The position numbers and the translations under genes are program-made. 30,387 bases of DNA from JABZIP01 sp052173355 (GTDB lineage: Bacteria > Bacillota > Clostridia > Peptostreptococcales > Anaerovoracaceae): positions 1 to 30,387 of the forward strand of contig JBQMYS010000009.1 of assembly GCA_052173355.1 (NCBI GenBank), in the 5' to 3' direction. Positions 1-7,172 of this stretch are shown in pieces; position 1 is the stretch's first letter, and every line of letters begins with the position of its first letter. The notes beneath the pieces were generated by a model that saw nothing but the letters and a program-made list of their open reading frames with translations, did no database searches and was not told the origin of the DNA.

Positions 1-1
1 C

Positions 2-721
2 CTGATTGCAGAAATCAGTGAAAACATCGGAAGGATAACAGTTTTACATCAAAAAACGCTAAATCCTAACCTTAGACGCGAAAATAGGATTCGCACAATT
101 CACTCGTCCCTTGCGATTGAGCATAATTCCCTATCACTTGAACAGGTAACGGCAATATTAGACGGCAAACGCATTATCGGAAATCCAAATGAAATTAAAG
201 AAGTACAAAACGCATATGAAGCTTACGAGCTTACGCTGCTCCTTAATCCGATGTCTATTGACGATTTACTTACAGCGCACAGACTAATGATGAAGGGGCT
301 AATTCCGGAAAACGGCAAATTCCGCTCTGGCGGTGTCGGAATTTTTGATCAAGATGTGCTCATTCACATGGCTCCACCTGCAGAATTTGTGCCCGAGCAC
401 ATTAATAATCTCTTTTCTTGGTATCAACATTCCGAATTTCATCCGCTCATCAAAAGTGCCGTATTTCACTATGAATTTGAATTCATCCATCCTTTTTCTG
501 ACGGCAACGGGCGAATTGGAAGAATGTGGCACAGTATCCTTTTAGGTAATTGGAATCCTCTATTTTTCTGGCTACCTATTGAGGAACTTATACAATCCGG
601 GCAACAAGAATACTACGATGCACTCGCTACCGCGGACAGACAAGCGGACAGCACTGCATTTGTCGAACTGATGCTAGAAATCATCAGGGACAGTTTACTT
701 GAGATTTCGATGCCGGAATAA
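2..721 (+). CDS. Fic family protein (5' end outside the window)
   Basis: Fic domain proteins usually transfer AMP, or a related nucleotide group, to a hydroxyl side chain of a target protein. The open frame runs from base 2, so about 239 C-terminal residues are visible; the ATG at 251 is internal. The Fic core is complete, with HPFSDGNGRIGR near the end (catalytic His, then the anion-binding GNGR loop). Upstream of it, the stretch SSLAIEHNSLSLEQV at about residues 36-50 matches the inhibitory helix of class II Fic proteins, with the Glu in the place that normally blocks ATP binding, so this is probably an auto-inhibited enzyme. Its substrate is unknown. No antitoxin gene follows it. Any N-terminal domain, and any upstream antitoxin, lies outside the window. 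The protein ends cleanly at two successive TAA codons. Confidence 0.9.
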   Translation: MIAEISENIGRITVLHQKTLNPNLRRENRIRTIHSSLAIEHNSLSLEQVTAILDGKRIIGNPNEIKEVQNAYEAYELTLLLNPMSIDDLLTAHRLMMKGLIPENGKFRSGGVGIFDQDVLIHMAPPAEFVPEHINNLFSWYQHSEFHPLIKSAVFHYEFEFIHPFSDGNGRIGRMWHSILLGNWNPLFFWLPIEELIQSGQQEYYDALATADRQADSTAFVELMLEIIRDSLLEISMPE

Positions 722-722
722 T

Positions 723-739
723 AAAATAAGATTGATTTT
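723..739. repeat. Left copy of a 17-bp direct repeat
   Basis: The sequence AAAATAAGATTGATTTT begins 2 nt after the Fic stop codon. An identical copy lies at 2798-2814, shortly after the TetR stop codon. The two copies bracket the amidohydrolase-tetR unit exactly. The identity is seen directly; what the repeat means (insertion scar, recombination site or shared 3' element) is inference. Confidence 0.75.
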
Positions 740-787
740 GCAAACTCTCTTGTTACTCATTTTTATATTTTTTTAGATAATTTCCTG

Positions 788-816
788 TTTACAATTATAT
801 CGTTATATGTTAAAAT
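788..816 (+). promoter_or_regulatory. Promoter of the amidohydrolase-tetR operon
   Basis: TTTACA (788-793) and TAAAAT (811-816) are separated by exactly 17 nt. This is a good sigma-A-type promoter about 100 nt upstream of the amidohydrolase start. The predicted start site falls inside the inverted repeat that follows. Confidence 0.65.
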
Positions 817-851
817 CAAACTAATCTATCTTTTACGGTTTGATTAGTTTG
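817..851. promoter_or_regulatory. Inverted repeat at the transcription start, candidate TetR operator
   Basis: CAAACTAATC (817-826) is repeated in inverted form as GATTAGTTTG (842-851), a perfect 10-bp match with 15 nt between the arms. It lies immediately downstream of the -10 box, where a bound repressor would block transcription. A further TGCAAACT at 739-746 matches the inverted right arm (846-853). Because the operon ends with its own TetR gene, self-repression through this site is the natural reading, but it is inferred. The arms could instead form a weak 5'-UTR hairpin. Confidence 0.5.
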
Positions 852-915
852 CATTTTAACAAATATTGCATCTTTTTATGCGATATTTAAGTGTTTTTAT
901 GGAGGTATTAACATT

Positions 916-2205
916 ATGTACGGGATTATTTGTGGGAAATTTATTGACGGAACAGGGGCTAAAGTTAAGAGCAATGTTTATCTATATATAGATGGCGATA
1001 GAATTGTAAATATTTCCACTAAAAAATTATATGAAAATATCAATTACATTGATGCTTCAAATATGACAGTGCTCCCCGGACTTATAGATGCACATAAGCA
1101 TATTCTAAACTGTGGAGGTTCCGGTATGGGTGTAGGCTTAAGTTTAGGCACTATAAACTCAAATTTGAAGAAAATGCAACAAAGCGGTGTTACTTCCCTT
1201 TTGGATCTCGGCTCAGCCTATTTTTTGCCTCCTCTCGAAAAATTATTAAATCCCAAAATTCGCATTTTCAATGCCATCTCAATTATTACTTGCCCTGGTG
1301 GCTACCCTGCAGAATATATGCCAAAAAAATTTTATTCTTTAGGTGCAGTAACCGAATGTGACAGCTTTGAAAGCATTTATGCTGCAATTAAAAAATTATA
1401 TCAAAAAGGTGTCAGTTGCATAAAAACAGCAGTAGTTTCAAAAAGCTTTACAGGCACTCCCATCAATTCCTGGAACATACCTTTGTTAAAATATCTTGTA
1501 GATGTATCTCATAGTTTCGGACTTAAAGTATGTGCTCATGTAACCTATGCCTGTGATTATGAAAAAGCTGCTATTTGTGGCATTGATAGTGTCCATCATG
1601 CCGCTTTTGACGGCATTGTTGAAGATAAGGTTTTGCATTTAATGATAGAAAAAGGTATACAACTTGTTCCGACTATAAGCCTTTCTCATATGATGTTTGC
1701 AGGGCTTGAAGAAAAATGGATATACAATACCTCTTTTCAAAATTCGCTTCATTCAGCACTAAAGAAAAATCTTCTCAAATTTACAAATGATTATTTTACA
1801 TGCGATGATTCTTCTCCCATTGGAGATTTATTTATAAATATTCCAAAAAAAGACTTCCTAAAAGTTCCTAATATACAATTTGAAAATTTGAAGAATTTTA
1901 TTCGTCTTGGCGGTAATGTGGCTATGGGAACTGATTCAGCACTTGGCTTTACTCTTCACGAAACTCCAATCTGGGAATTAAAATTATTGCATAGTGCGGG
2001 CTTATCCATTGAAGAAACTATTTCGGCTGCAACTTATCGCTCCGCACAGGTATTTGGAAAAGAATATGAACTCGGTTCATTGGCAATAGGCAAAAAAGCT
2101 GATATAATTATCGTGAACGCAGACTTATCCGCTGATATTACAAATATCGCTGATACATCTGCTATAATAATAGATGGAAAATTTATAAAAAGGACACGGT
2201 TATGA
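916..2205 (+). CDS. Metal-dependent amidohydrolase
   Basis: A 429-residue cytosolic TIM-barrel hydrolase of the imidazolonepropionase-like amidohydrolase group, which cleaves amide or ring C-N bonds with one or two metal ions. The metal-site residues are visible in order: DAHKH (His60, His62), a candidate carboxylated Lys170 in CIKTAVV, His208 in CAHVTY, His227/His228 in SVHHAAF, and Asp340 in GTDSAL. The N- and C-terminal beta-sandwich strands typical of the superfamily are present, including the closing GKKADIIIVNADL. A strong GGAGGT lies 10 nt before the ATG. The gene overlaps tetR by 4 nt, so the two are translationally coupled. The family includes peptidases, ochratoxinase-like enzymes and deaminases; I cannot assign a substrate. 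Coupling to a TetR regulator suggests induction by the compound it degrades. Confidence 0.85.
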   Translation: MYGIICGKFIDGTGAKVKSNVYLYIDGDRIVNISTKKLYENINYIDASNMTVLPGLIDAHKHILNCGGSGMGVGLSLGTINSNLKKMQQSGVTSLLDLGSAYFLPPLEKLLNPKIRIFNAISIITCPGGYPAEYMPKKFYSLGAVTECDSFESIYAAIKKLYQKGVSCIKTAVVSKSFTGTPINSWNIPLLKYLVDVSHSFGLKVCAHVTYACDYEKAAICGIDSVHHAAFDGIVEDKVLHLMIEKGIQLVPTISLSHMMFAGLEEKWIYNTSFQNSLHSALKKNLLKFTNDYFTCDDSSPIGDLFINIPKKDFLKVPNIQFENLKNFIRLGGNVAMGTDSALGFTLHETPIWELKLLHSAGLSIEETISAATYRSAQVFGKEYELGSLAIGKKADIIIVNADLSADITNIADTSAIIIDGKFIKRTRL

Positions 2206-2774
2206 AGATAAATGATGAAATTTTTTTAGCATTTTTATATGAAAGTACGTTTGAAATTTTAAAAAATCAGGGGGCTAAAGGTTGGACAATGGATGATATT
2301 TGTGAAAATGTGGCAATTTCTAAAGATACCCTATATCGTGCCGTCTCAAGCAAAGCAGATTTAATATTAAAATCTTTGAACTTTGAACTCAGCTTACACA
2401 TTAAAAATATGGAAGAGATAATAAATTCCGGCATTGATTACTATACCGCTTTCACTAACTTAATAGAAATTTTATGTAAAACGCTTGAAAAATTTTCTTC
2501 AAAACAACTGCAATCTGTATTACAAAATTATCCATTGAGTTCTCGGTATGCAAAAAAAGAATTTGAAAAAATTGTCACTTTGATTGAATTATTTTTGCAA
2601 AAAGGCATTGATAATAATTGCTTGCGTAATAATTTAAATATAACTTTCCTATCAAAAAATATTCATAATAACATTTTATACATCATCGAAAAAGAAAATC
2701 CGAAAGATTACGAAGCTTGCATCAATAACTACTTTGATATATTATTTAACGGCATTAACAAATCCCAAAAGTGA
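2202..2774 (+). CDS. TetR/AcrR family transcriptional regulator
   Basis: A 190-residue regulator. The N-terminal helix-turn-helix is clear at about residues 29-52 (WTMDDICENVAISKDTLYRAVSSKADL), with the TetR hallmark of a recognition helix followed by a Tyr-Arg pair and then SSKADL. The remaining roughly 140 residues are helical and diverged, as expected for a ligand-binding and dimerisation domain. Its ATG overlaps the amidohydrolase stop (ATGA), so both proteins come from one message. The likely job is repression of this operon through the inverted repeat at 817-851, relieved by a substrate of the amidohydrolase. That job is inferred from position only. Confidence 0.85.
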   Translation: MKINDEIFLAFLYESTFEILKNQGAKGWTMDDICENVAISKDTLYRAVSSKADLILKSLNFELSLHIKNMEEIINSGIDYYTAFTNLIEILCKTLEKFSSKQLQSVLQNYPLSSRYAKKEFEKIVTLIELFLQKGIDNNCLRNNLNITFLSKNIHNNILYIIEKENPKDYEACINNYFDILFNGINKSQK

Positions 2775-2797
2775 AATTATGAAATGGCTGACCGCAA

Positions 2798-2814
2798 AAA
2801 ATAAGATTGATTTT
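2798..2814. repeat. Right copy of a 17-bp direct repeat
   Basis: Identical to 723-739 (AAAATAAGATTGATTTT). It lies 24 nt after the tetR stop and about 90 nt before copA. It also falls inside a 14-codon ATG-to-TAA frame beginning at 2779, which has no ribosome binding site and is not called as a gene. Confidence 0.75.
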
Positions 2815-2901
2815 ACACTTTAAAACAAGCGATTTGCGGGTATATATATGAATGTATGCAGGTTATCATACGATTACTTTTTTAAGAAAGGAATTTTAAT
2901 T

Positions 2902-5115
2902 ATGACAAAATTTAATGTTAGCGGAATGCATTGCAGTGCTTGTAGCAGCAGACTCGAAAAATGCATCAATAGAGTGCCGGGTGTCGAAGTTTGTAATGTT
3001 AATCTTCTTACAAATTCGATGACTGTATCAGGTAGCGCAAGCGTAACTGATATAATAACAGCCGTTGAAAATGCAGGTTTTGAAGCTGAAGAAGTAAAAG
3101 AGGGAGAAGAAAAATCCGAATCGGATGACGAATCTGCCCCCATTATCAAACGGCTACTATACTCTTTCGGTCTTTTAGTCGTTTTGGCATATTTTTCTAT
3201 GGGCGTAATGATTTTTTCGTTGCCGCTTCCAACTATTTTTGAACAAAACCCTATATATGTAGCTCTTATCCAATTTGTAACTGCACTATCTATAATGATA
3301 ATAAATCGCAATTTCTTTATCAGCGGTTTTTCTTCAATAATGAAAAAATCTCCAAATATGGATAGTCTTGTTTCCATAGGTTCACTATCAGCATTTATCT
3401 GGAGCAGTGTTTTGCTTTTCTTAATGTATCTGCATCCTGAAAATGCGCAAAAGTATAATATGGATTTATACTTCGATTCAGCCGGAATGATTCTGGCTTT
3501 AATAACCGTTGGAAAATTACTTGAAACGATTTCAAAAGGCAAAACTACAAGTGCGTTGAAGTCACTACTGGATATGTCGCCTAAAACAGCTACTGTGATA
3601 CGAGACGGTAAAGAATTTGAAATTCCGGCAAAAGACATACGCCCGTCCGATATTTTCCTTGTAAGGCCGGGGGAAAATATCGCCGCAGACGGTATCGTCT
3701 GCGAAGGAAGCTCGGAGGTCTCCGAAGCTTCCCTGACGGGCGAAAGCATGCCGGTTTCCAAAGAAGTAGGCAGCGAAGTATTCGCTGCCACAATCAATCA
3801 AAACGGTTTTCTCAAGTGCGAAGCCAAAAAAGTCGGTAATGAAACCGTTTTTGCACAAATAATCAAATTGGTAGAAAATGCCACGCAAAGTAAAGCCCCT
3901 ATTGCCAAGCTTGCAGATAAAGTCTCTGCTGTTTTCGTACCTACTGTAATAACTATCGCGATTCTAACCTTTATAATTTGGTTATCTATAGGGCAAAATC
4001 TTGCTTTTGCGCTTGCACGCGCAATCTCCGTACTCGTAATAAGTTGCCCTTGTGCTCTCGGGCTTGCTACACCGGTTGCAATCATGGTCGGAAGTGGCAG
4101 AGGTGCTAAACTGGGCATTCTTTTCAAAGATGCCGTTTGCCTGGAAACTGCAGGTCGCGTAACCACTGTCCTGCTTGATAAAACCGGTACTATTACTAAA
4201 GGTGCACCCGCCATAACAAATATATTGCCGATGGCGGGTATATGCGAGGAGGAACTCCTCGCAACGGCTTTTTGCTTAGAATCAAAAAGCCGACACCCTT
4301 TAGCAACTGCAATTACAAATTCTACTCGTGTTAAAAATATAAAATTGCTTGAAAATACAGACTTCGAATCGCTTTCAGGTCTTGGAATAAAAGCTTTTAT
4401 CAATGAAAAAATTTGCCTTGCAGGCAGTGTGGATTTCATAAAAGAGAACTCGGATATACCCCCTGACTTCATAGAAAAAGCGATTTCGCTTGCAAATGAA
4501 GGTAATACCCCTATTGCTTTTTCAAGTGACGGTCAATTTTTGGGAATTATCGCAGTTGCAGATGAAATTAAGCACGATGCCGAACACGCAATTACATCAC
4601 TTCATAAAATGGGAATAAAAACCATAATGCTAACAGGTGATAACGAAAATACGGCAAATGCAATAGCCAAAAAAGTAGGAATAGACATGGTGTCGGCTAA
4701 ACTCATGCCGGATCAAAAATTTGCCGAAGTTTCCAAATACAAATCTAACGGTATATGTGCCATGGTTGGTGACGGTATAAATGATGCACCGGCACTTACC
4801 GCTGCAGATCTTGGAATCGCTATTGGTGCGGGTTCAGATGTGGCTATTGACTCCGCAGGTATTGTGTTAATGCAGGACGGGCTCAGTCAAGTTGTTAGTG
4901 CACTTAGCCTTGGTCGTGCTACACTTCGCAACATCAAACAAAATTTATTTTGGGCATTTATTTATAATATCATAGGTATTCCTTTAGCTGCAGGTCTATT
5001 TGCATCTTTCGGTATATATCTAAATCCGATGATTGCAGCGGCGGCTATGAGTATGTCAAGCTTTTTCGTAATAAGCAATTCACTTCGTTTAAATTTCATA
5101 AAATTGAGAGATTAA
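2902..5115 (+). CDS. copA: Copper-translocating P1B-type ATPase
   Basis: An inner-membrane pump that exports Cu(I) using ATP, about 737 residues. There is one N-terminal metal-binding domain with GMHCSACS (Cys11, Cys14). Membrane helices follow, then the TGES actuator loop, the CPC metal site in SCPCALG (Cys382-Pro-Cys384), DKTGT with the phosphorylated Asp426, the HP motif in SRHPLA, and GDGINDAP near residue 624. The last membrane helices carry the YN and MSMSS residues that define Cu(I) selectivity. I chose the ATG at 2902 because AAGAAAGGA lies just upstream and the metal domain starts there. An in-frame ATG at 2848 would add 18 residues and has no convincing ribosome binding site. No copper chaperone or CsoR/CopY gene is adjacent. 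Transcription ends at the terminator at 5137-5180. Confidence 0.95.
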   Translation: MTKFNVSGMHCSACSSRLEKCINRVPGVEVCNVNLLTNSMTVSGSASVTDIITAVENAGFEAEEVKEGEEKSESDDESAPIIKRLLYSFGLLVVLAYFSMGVMIFSLPLPTIFEQNPIYVALIQFVTALSIMIINRNFFISGFSSIMKKSPNMDSLVSIGSLSAFIWSSVLLFLMYLHPENAQKYNMDLYFDSAGMILALITVGKLLETISKGKTTSALKSLLDMSPKTATVIRDGKEFEIPAKDIRPSDIFLVRPGENIAADGIVCEGSSEVSEASLTGESMPVSKEVGSEVFAATINQNGFLKCEAKKVGNETVFAQIIKLVENATQSKAPIAKLADKVSAVFVPTVITIAILTFIIWLSIGQNLAFALARAISVLVISCPCALGLATPVAIMVGSGRGAKLGILFKDAVCLETAGRVTTVLLDKTGTITKGAPAITNILPMAGICEEELLATAFCLESKSRHPLATAITNSTRVKNIKLLENTDFESLSGLGIKAFINEKICLAGSVDFIKENSDIPPDFIEKAISLANEGNTPIAFSSDGQFLGIIAVADEIKHDAEHAITSLHKMGIKTIMLTGDNENTANAIAKKVGIDMVSAKLMPDQKFAEVSKYKSNGICAMVGDGINDAPALTAADLGIAIGAGSDVAIDSAGIVLMQDGLSQVVSALSLGRATLRNIKQNLFWAFIYNIIGIPLAAGLFASFGIYLNPMIAAAAMSMSSFFVISNSLRLNFIKLRD

Positions 5116-5136
5116 AAGTAAATATCTTTAAGCAGT

Positions 5137-5180
5137 AAAAAACTCCGTAACCTGTTCTTAAACAGATTGCGGAGTTTTTA
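5137..5180. terminator. Two-way rho-independent terminator
   Basis: A long hairpin: AAAAACTCCG...CTGTT, loop CTTA, then AACAG...CGGAGTTTTT, with one G-T pair and one mismatch position. A-rich and T-rich flanks give a U-run in both directions. It serves copA (plus) and the stalk-domain gene (minus), which converge here. Confidence 0.9.
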
Positions 5181-5211
5181 GCACCTATTTATAAAAATAT
5201 AAACTTTTGAT

Positions 5212-5766
5212 TTATTTTTCTACATATACCTTTAATGTATCAATTCCTATAGTCTTTGAAATAACATTCCAATCAACGTTGAAATTCATCTCTTTTCCTA
5301 AATCTCTCAATTTGAAGTAATTATTTCCTCCTATATTGTAGACTTCTACTTGGATTTCTTTTCCATCCATCATAATCTTTGCGTCTGACCTTACAGTAGA
5401 TGCTTCTTTTGGCTCTGTCTTTGACATTTCACCGCCTATTTTTGTATACTCTTTACCTGTAACTACATTCATGGTCTTTGTAGCTGCATCCCATGAAACA
5501 TCAAACTTTTTATTTGTATCCATAAGTATAAATGCCAAATCTCTTAATTTAAAATAATTGTTGCCGTCTATATTGTATGCATCAAACACAAATTCTTTAT
5601 TATTTATAGCAACAGTTGCAAGATTCGGAGTTACCTTAACCCCACCGGCTGTATATATGCCGGCTTGCACATTTGCAAATGCGGCGCTGCAATTTAAAAG
5701 ACAAAATACCAATGCCAATGTTAATGCCGCAATTTTTTTCATACCTTTTTTATTAAACTTCTTCAT
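5212..5766 (-). CDS. Secreted stalk-domain (copper amine oxidase N-domain-like) protein
   Basis: A 184-residue exported protein of unknown function. Residues 1-31 form a signal peptide (basic MKKFNKKGMKK, a hydrophobic stretch, and a likely cut after AFA). The mature part has two copies of a short module, FDAYNIDGNNYFKLRDLA and VEVYNIGGNNYFKLRDLG, each followed by a W-containing strand (VSWDAATKTMNV, VDWNVISKTIGI). This is the pattern of the stalk or copper amine oxidase N-terminal-like domain that is common in Clostridia surface proteins. It does not itself indicate copper oxidation, despite copA next door. The start at 5766 is supported by GGAGGAAG about 7 nt upstream; the longer frame (from 5811) has no such site. 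No other domain is attached, so it may be a small wall- or matrix-associated protein. Confidence 0.85.
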   Translation of the reverse strand: MKKFNKKGMKKIAALTLALVFCLLNCSAAFANVQAGIYTAGGVKVTPNLATVAINNKEFVFDAYNIDGNNYFKLRDLAFILMDTNKKFDVSWDAATKTMNVVTGKEYTKIGGEMSKTEPKEASTVRSDAKIMMDGKEIQVEVYNIGGNNYFKLRDLGKEMNFNVDWNVISKTIGIDTLKVYVEK

Positions 5767-5815
5767 AAAAACTTCCTCCGTATTTTTATTTTTCTGCAAA
5801 CTTGCTTGCATACAT

Positions 5816-5844
5816 ATTATAGACTATCTTCCTACATTTTTCAA
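5816..5844 (-). promoter_or_regulatory. Promoter of the stalk-domain gene
   Basis: Read on the minus strand, TTGAAA (5844-5839), a 17-nt spacer and a perfect TATAAT (5821-5816). It lies about 50 nt upstream of the start codon at 5766, so the gene is transcribed on its own. Confidence 0.8.
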
Positions 5845-5922
5845 GTTAATATTAAGAATTTGTTTTACCTTAAGTATTACTTCCAATAAGCCTTATTTCT
5901 CATATTATCTATGTTCCAAGCC

Positions 5923-6969
5923 CTATTTTTTCACAAGAGCAAGCCCGTCGGTAAAATCCCAGGCATCGTCATATTTACAATTTATCACTATTCTTCCTTT
6001 GGTATTTATGTATTTATATTTACCATTCTTTTTAACTAGTGCAAGCCCGTCACTGAAATCCCATGCATCTTCATATCGACACTCTATTACTTCATTTCCG
6101 TTTTTATCTATATAACCGTATTTACCATCTTTTCTGACTAACGCAAGTCCTCCTCTAAATTCTTCTGCACTCTCATAACGGTATGCTACCGCCACATTTC
6201 CATGCTTATCTATATAACCGTATTTACCATTTTTTTGAACAGGAGCAAGCCCTTGCCTAAAATCTCCGGCATCTTCATATACAAGTGATATTACCTCATT
6301 ACCATGAAAATCTATATATCCGCATTTGCCTGCTTTTTTTACTCTCGCAAAGCCTCCAATAAAATCTCCGGCATCGTCATACAAAAATTCTACGGTTTCT
6401 TTTCCGACTTTATCCACATAGCCATATTTTCCATATTTTTTTACTTTTGCAAAACCTGCGCTGAATCCTCCTGCATCTTCATACTGGCACTCTATTACTT
6501 CAACTCCGCTTTTATTTATAAATCCTTTTTTGCCCATAATAGCAACTTGTGCAAGACCTTCACTAAAATCCCATGCATCTTCATACTGACATTCTATGAC
6601 TTCATTACCATGTTTATCTATATAGCCGTACAATTCATTCCTCTGAACCGGCGCCAGCCCTTCTTCAAATTCCCATGCCTCATCATAATTACATTCGATG
6701 ACTTCGTTTCCTTGTTTATCTACATAAAAATACTTATCGTTGTTTTTAACCAAAGCCAAGCCGTCACTAAAACACCACGCCGCATAATACTTGCACTTTA
6801 TCACTTCTCGTCCTTGTTTATCGATATATCCGTATCCGTCTCCATGTGACAATACAAACATAATTCCTATTCCGCAAGCAATCAGTAATATTAACAAATA
6901 TAGTTCCCATTTCATTTTTTTGTTAAAACCGCTCTTGCCGCTTATTATTTCCTGTCCGCTTTTTTTCAA
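5923..6969 (-). CDS. Membrane-anchored WG-repeat protein
   Basis: About 348 residues. A short basic N-terminus and one hydrophobic helix (WELYLLILLIACGIGIMFVL) are followed by nine tandem copies of a 34-residue WG (KWG) repeat, consensus GKYGYIDKxGNEVIECxYEDAWDFSDGLALVKKN. The last copy stops one residue short, at the protein end. WG repeats form beta-rich domains of poorly known, probably binding, function. With one N-terminal helix the repeats most likely face outward, but the orientation is inferred. An ATG at 6975 sits directly against the GAGGAGGA ribosome binding site, too close to be used. The TTG two codons later (6969) has ideal spacing and is my start; an internal ATG at 6915 lacks a site. 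Promoter at 7040-7068. Confidence 0.85.
   Translation of the reverse strand: MKKSGQEIISGKSGFNKKMKWELYLLILLIACGIGIMFVLSHGDGYGYIDKQGREVIKCKYYAAWCFSDGLALVKNNDKYFYVDKQGNEVIECNYDEAWEFEEGLAPVQRNELYGYIDKHGNEVIECQYEDAWDFSEGLAQVAIMGKKGFINKSGVEVIECQYEDAGGFSAGFAKVKKYGKYGYVDKVGKETVEFLYDDAGDFIGGFARVKKAGKCGYIDFHGNEVISLVYEDAGDFRQGLAPVQKNGKYGYIDKHGNVAVAYRYESAEEFRGGLALVRKDGKYGYIDKNGNEVIECRYEDAWDFSDGLALVKKNGKYKYINTKGRIVINCKYDDAWDFTDGLALVKK
5926..6840 (-). repeat. Nine 102-bp tandem coding repeats (WG repeats)
   Basis: The repeat part of the WG protein is nine head-to-tail units of 34 codons. Phrases such as the plus-strand TATATAACCGTATTTACCAT recur with small changes. The copies have diverged (for example GKCGYIDFHGNEVISLVYED), so the array is not a recent expansion. 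Confidence 0.85.
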
Positions 6970-7039
6970 AACCATTCCTCCTCAAGTATACATTGCTGCC
7001 GATTTTGTCTATTTAAAATCCTTTCTCTGTGAACATAAT

Positions 7040-7068
7040 ATTATATAATATTGTACCGATATTTACAA
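7040..7068 (-). promoter_or_regulatory. Promoter of the WG-repeat gene
   Basis: On the minus strand, TTGTAA (7068-7063), a 17-nt spacer and TATAAT (7045-7040). It lies about 70 nt upstream of the TTG start and is divergent from the deacetylase promoter. Confidence 0.7.
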
Positions 7069-7130
7069 GCATTTTTTGCAAAATTTTATTTTATTTTTAT
7101 TGGCAAACCCTTTTATATAAATTGAAGATA

Positions 7131-7139
7131 TGTTATACT
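7131..7139 (+). promoter_or_regulatory. Extended -10 promoter of the deacetylase-gltX operon
   Basis: TGTTATACT gives an extended -10 (TGn plus TATACT). Only a weak -35 (TTTTAT, 7111-7116) lies 17 nt upstream. The start codon is at 7173. Confidence 0.5.
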
Positions 7140-7172
7140 ATCAAATGTCAGATTTATCAGGAGGTATTTAAA

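Noticed and set aside
2779..2823. A 14-codon frame (MKWLTAKNKIDFTL) between tetR and copA
   Set aside because: It overlaps the 17-bp repeat, has no ribosome binding site and no counterpart that I recognise; more likely chance.
2874..4472. Long minus-strand reading frames opposite copA
   Set aside because: They are antisense shadows of a strongly conserved ATPase; they have no recognisable domain or suitable ribosome binding site.
5212..5766. Copper-handling role for the stalk-domain protein because it sits beside copA
   Set aside because: The domain name is historical; the gene has its own promoter, converges with copA and shows no Cys, Met or His metal site.
5845..5922. Terminator for the WG gene (AATAAGCCTTATT palindrome)
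   Set aside because: The stem is only 6 bp, has almost no loop and no T-run follows.
5926..6840. Regularly spaced repeats resembling a CRISPR array
   Set aside because: They are diverged 102-bp in-frame units coding for WG repeats, with no constant repeat-spacer pattern.
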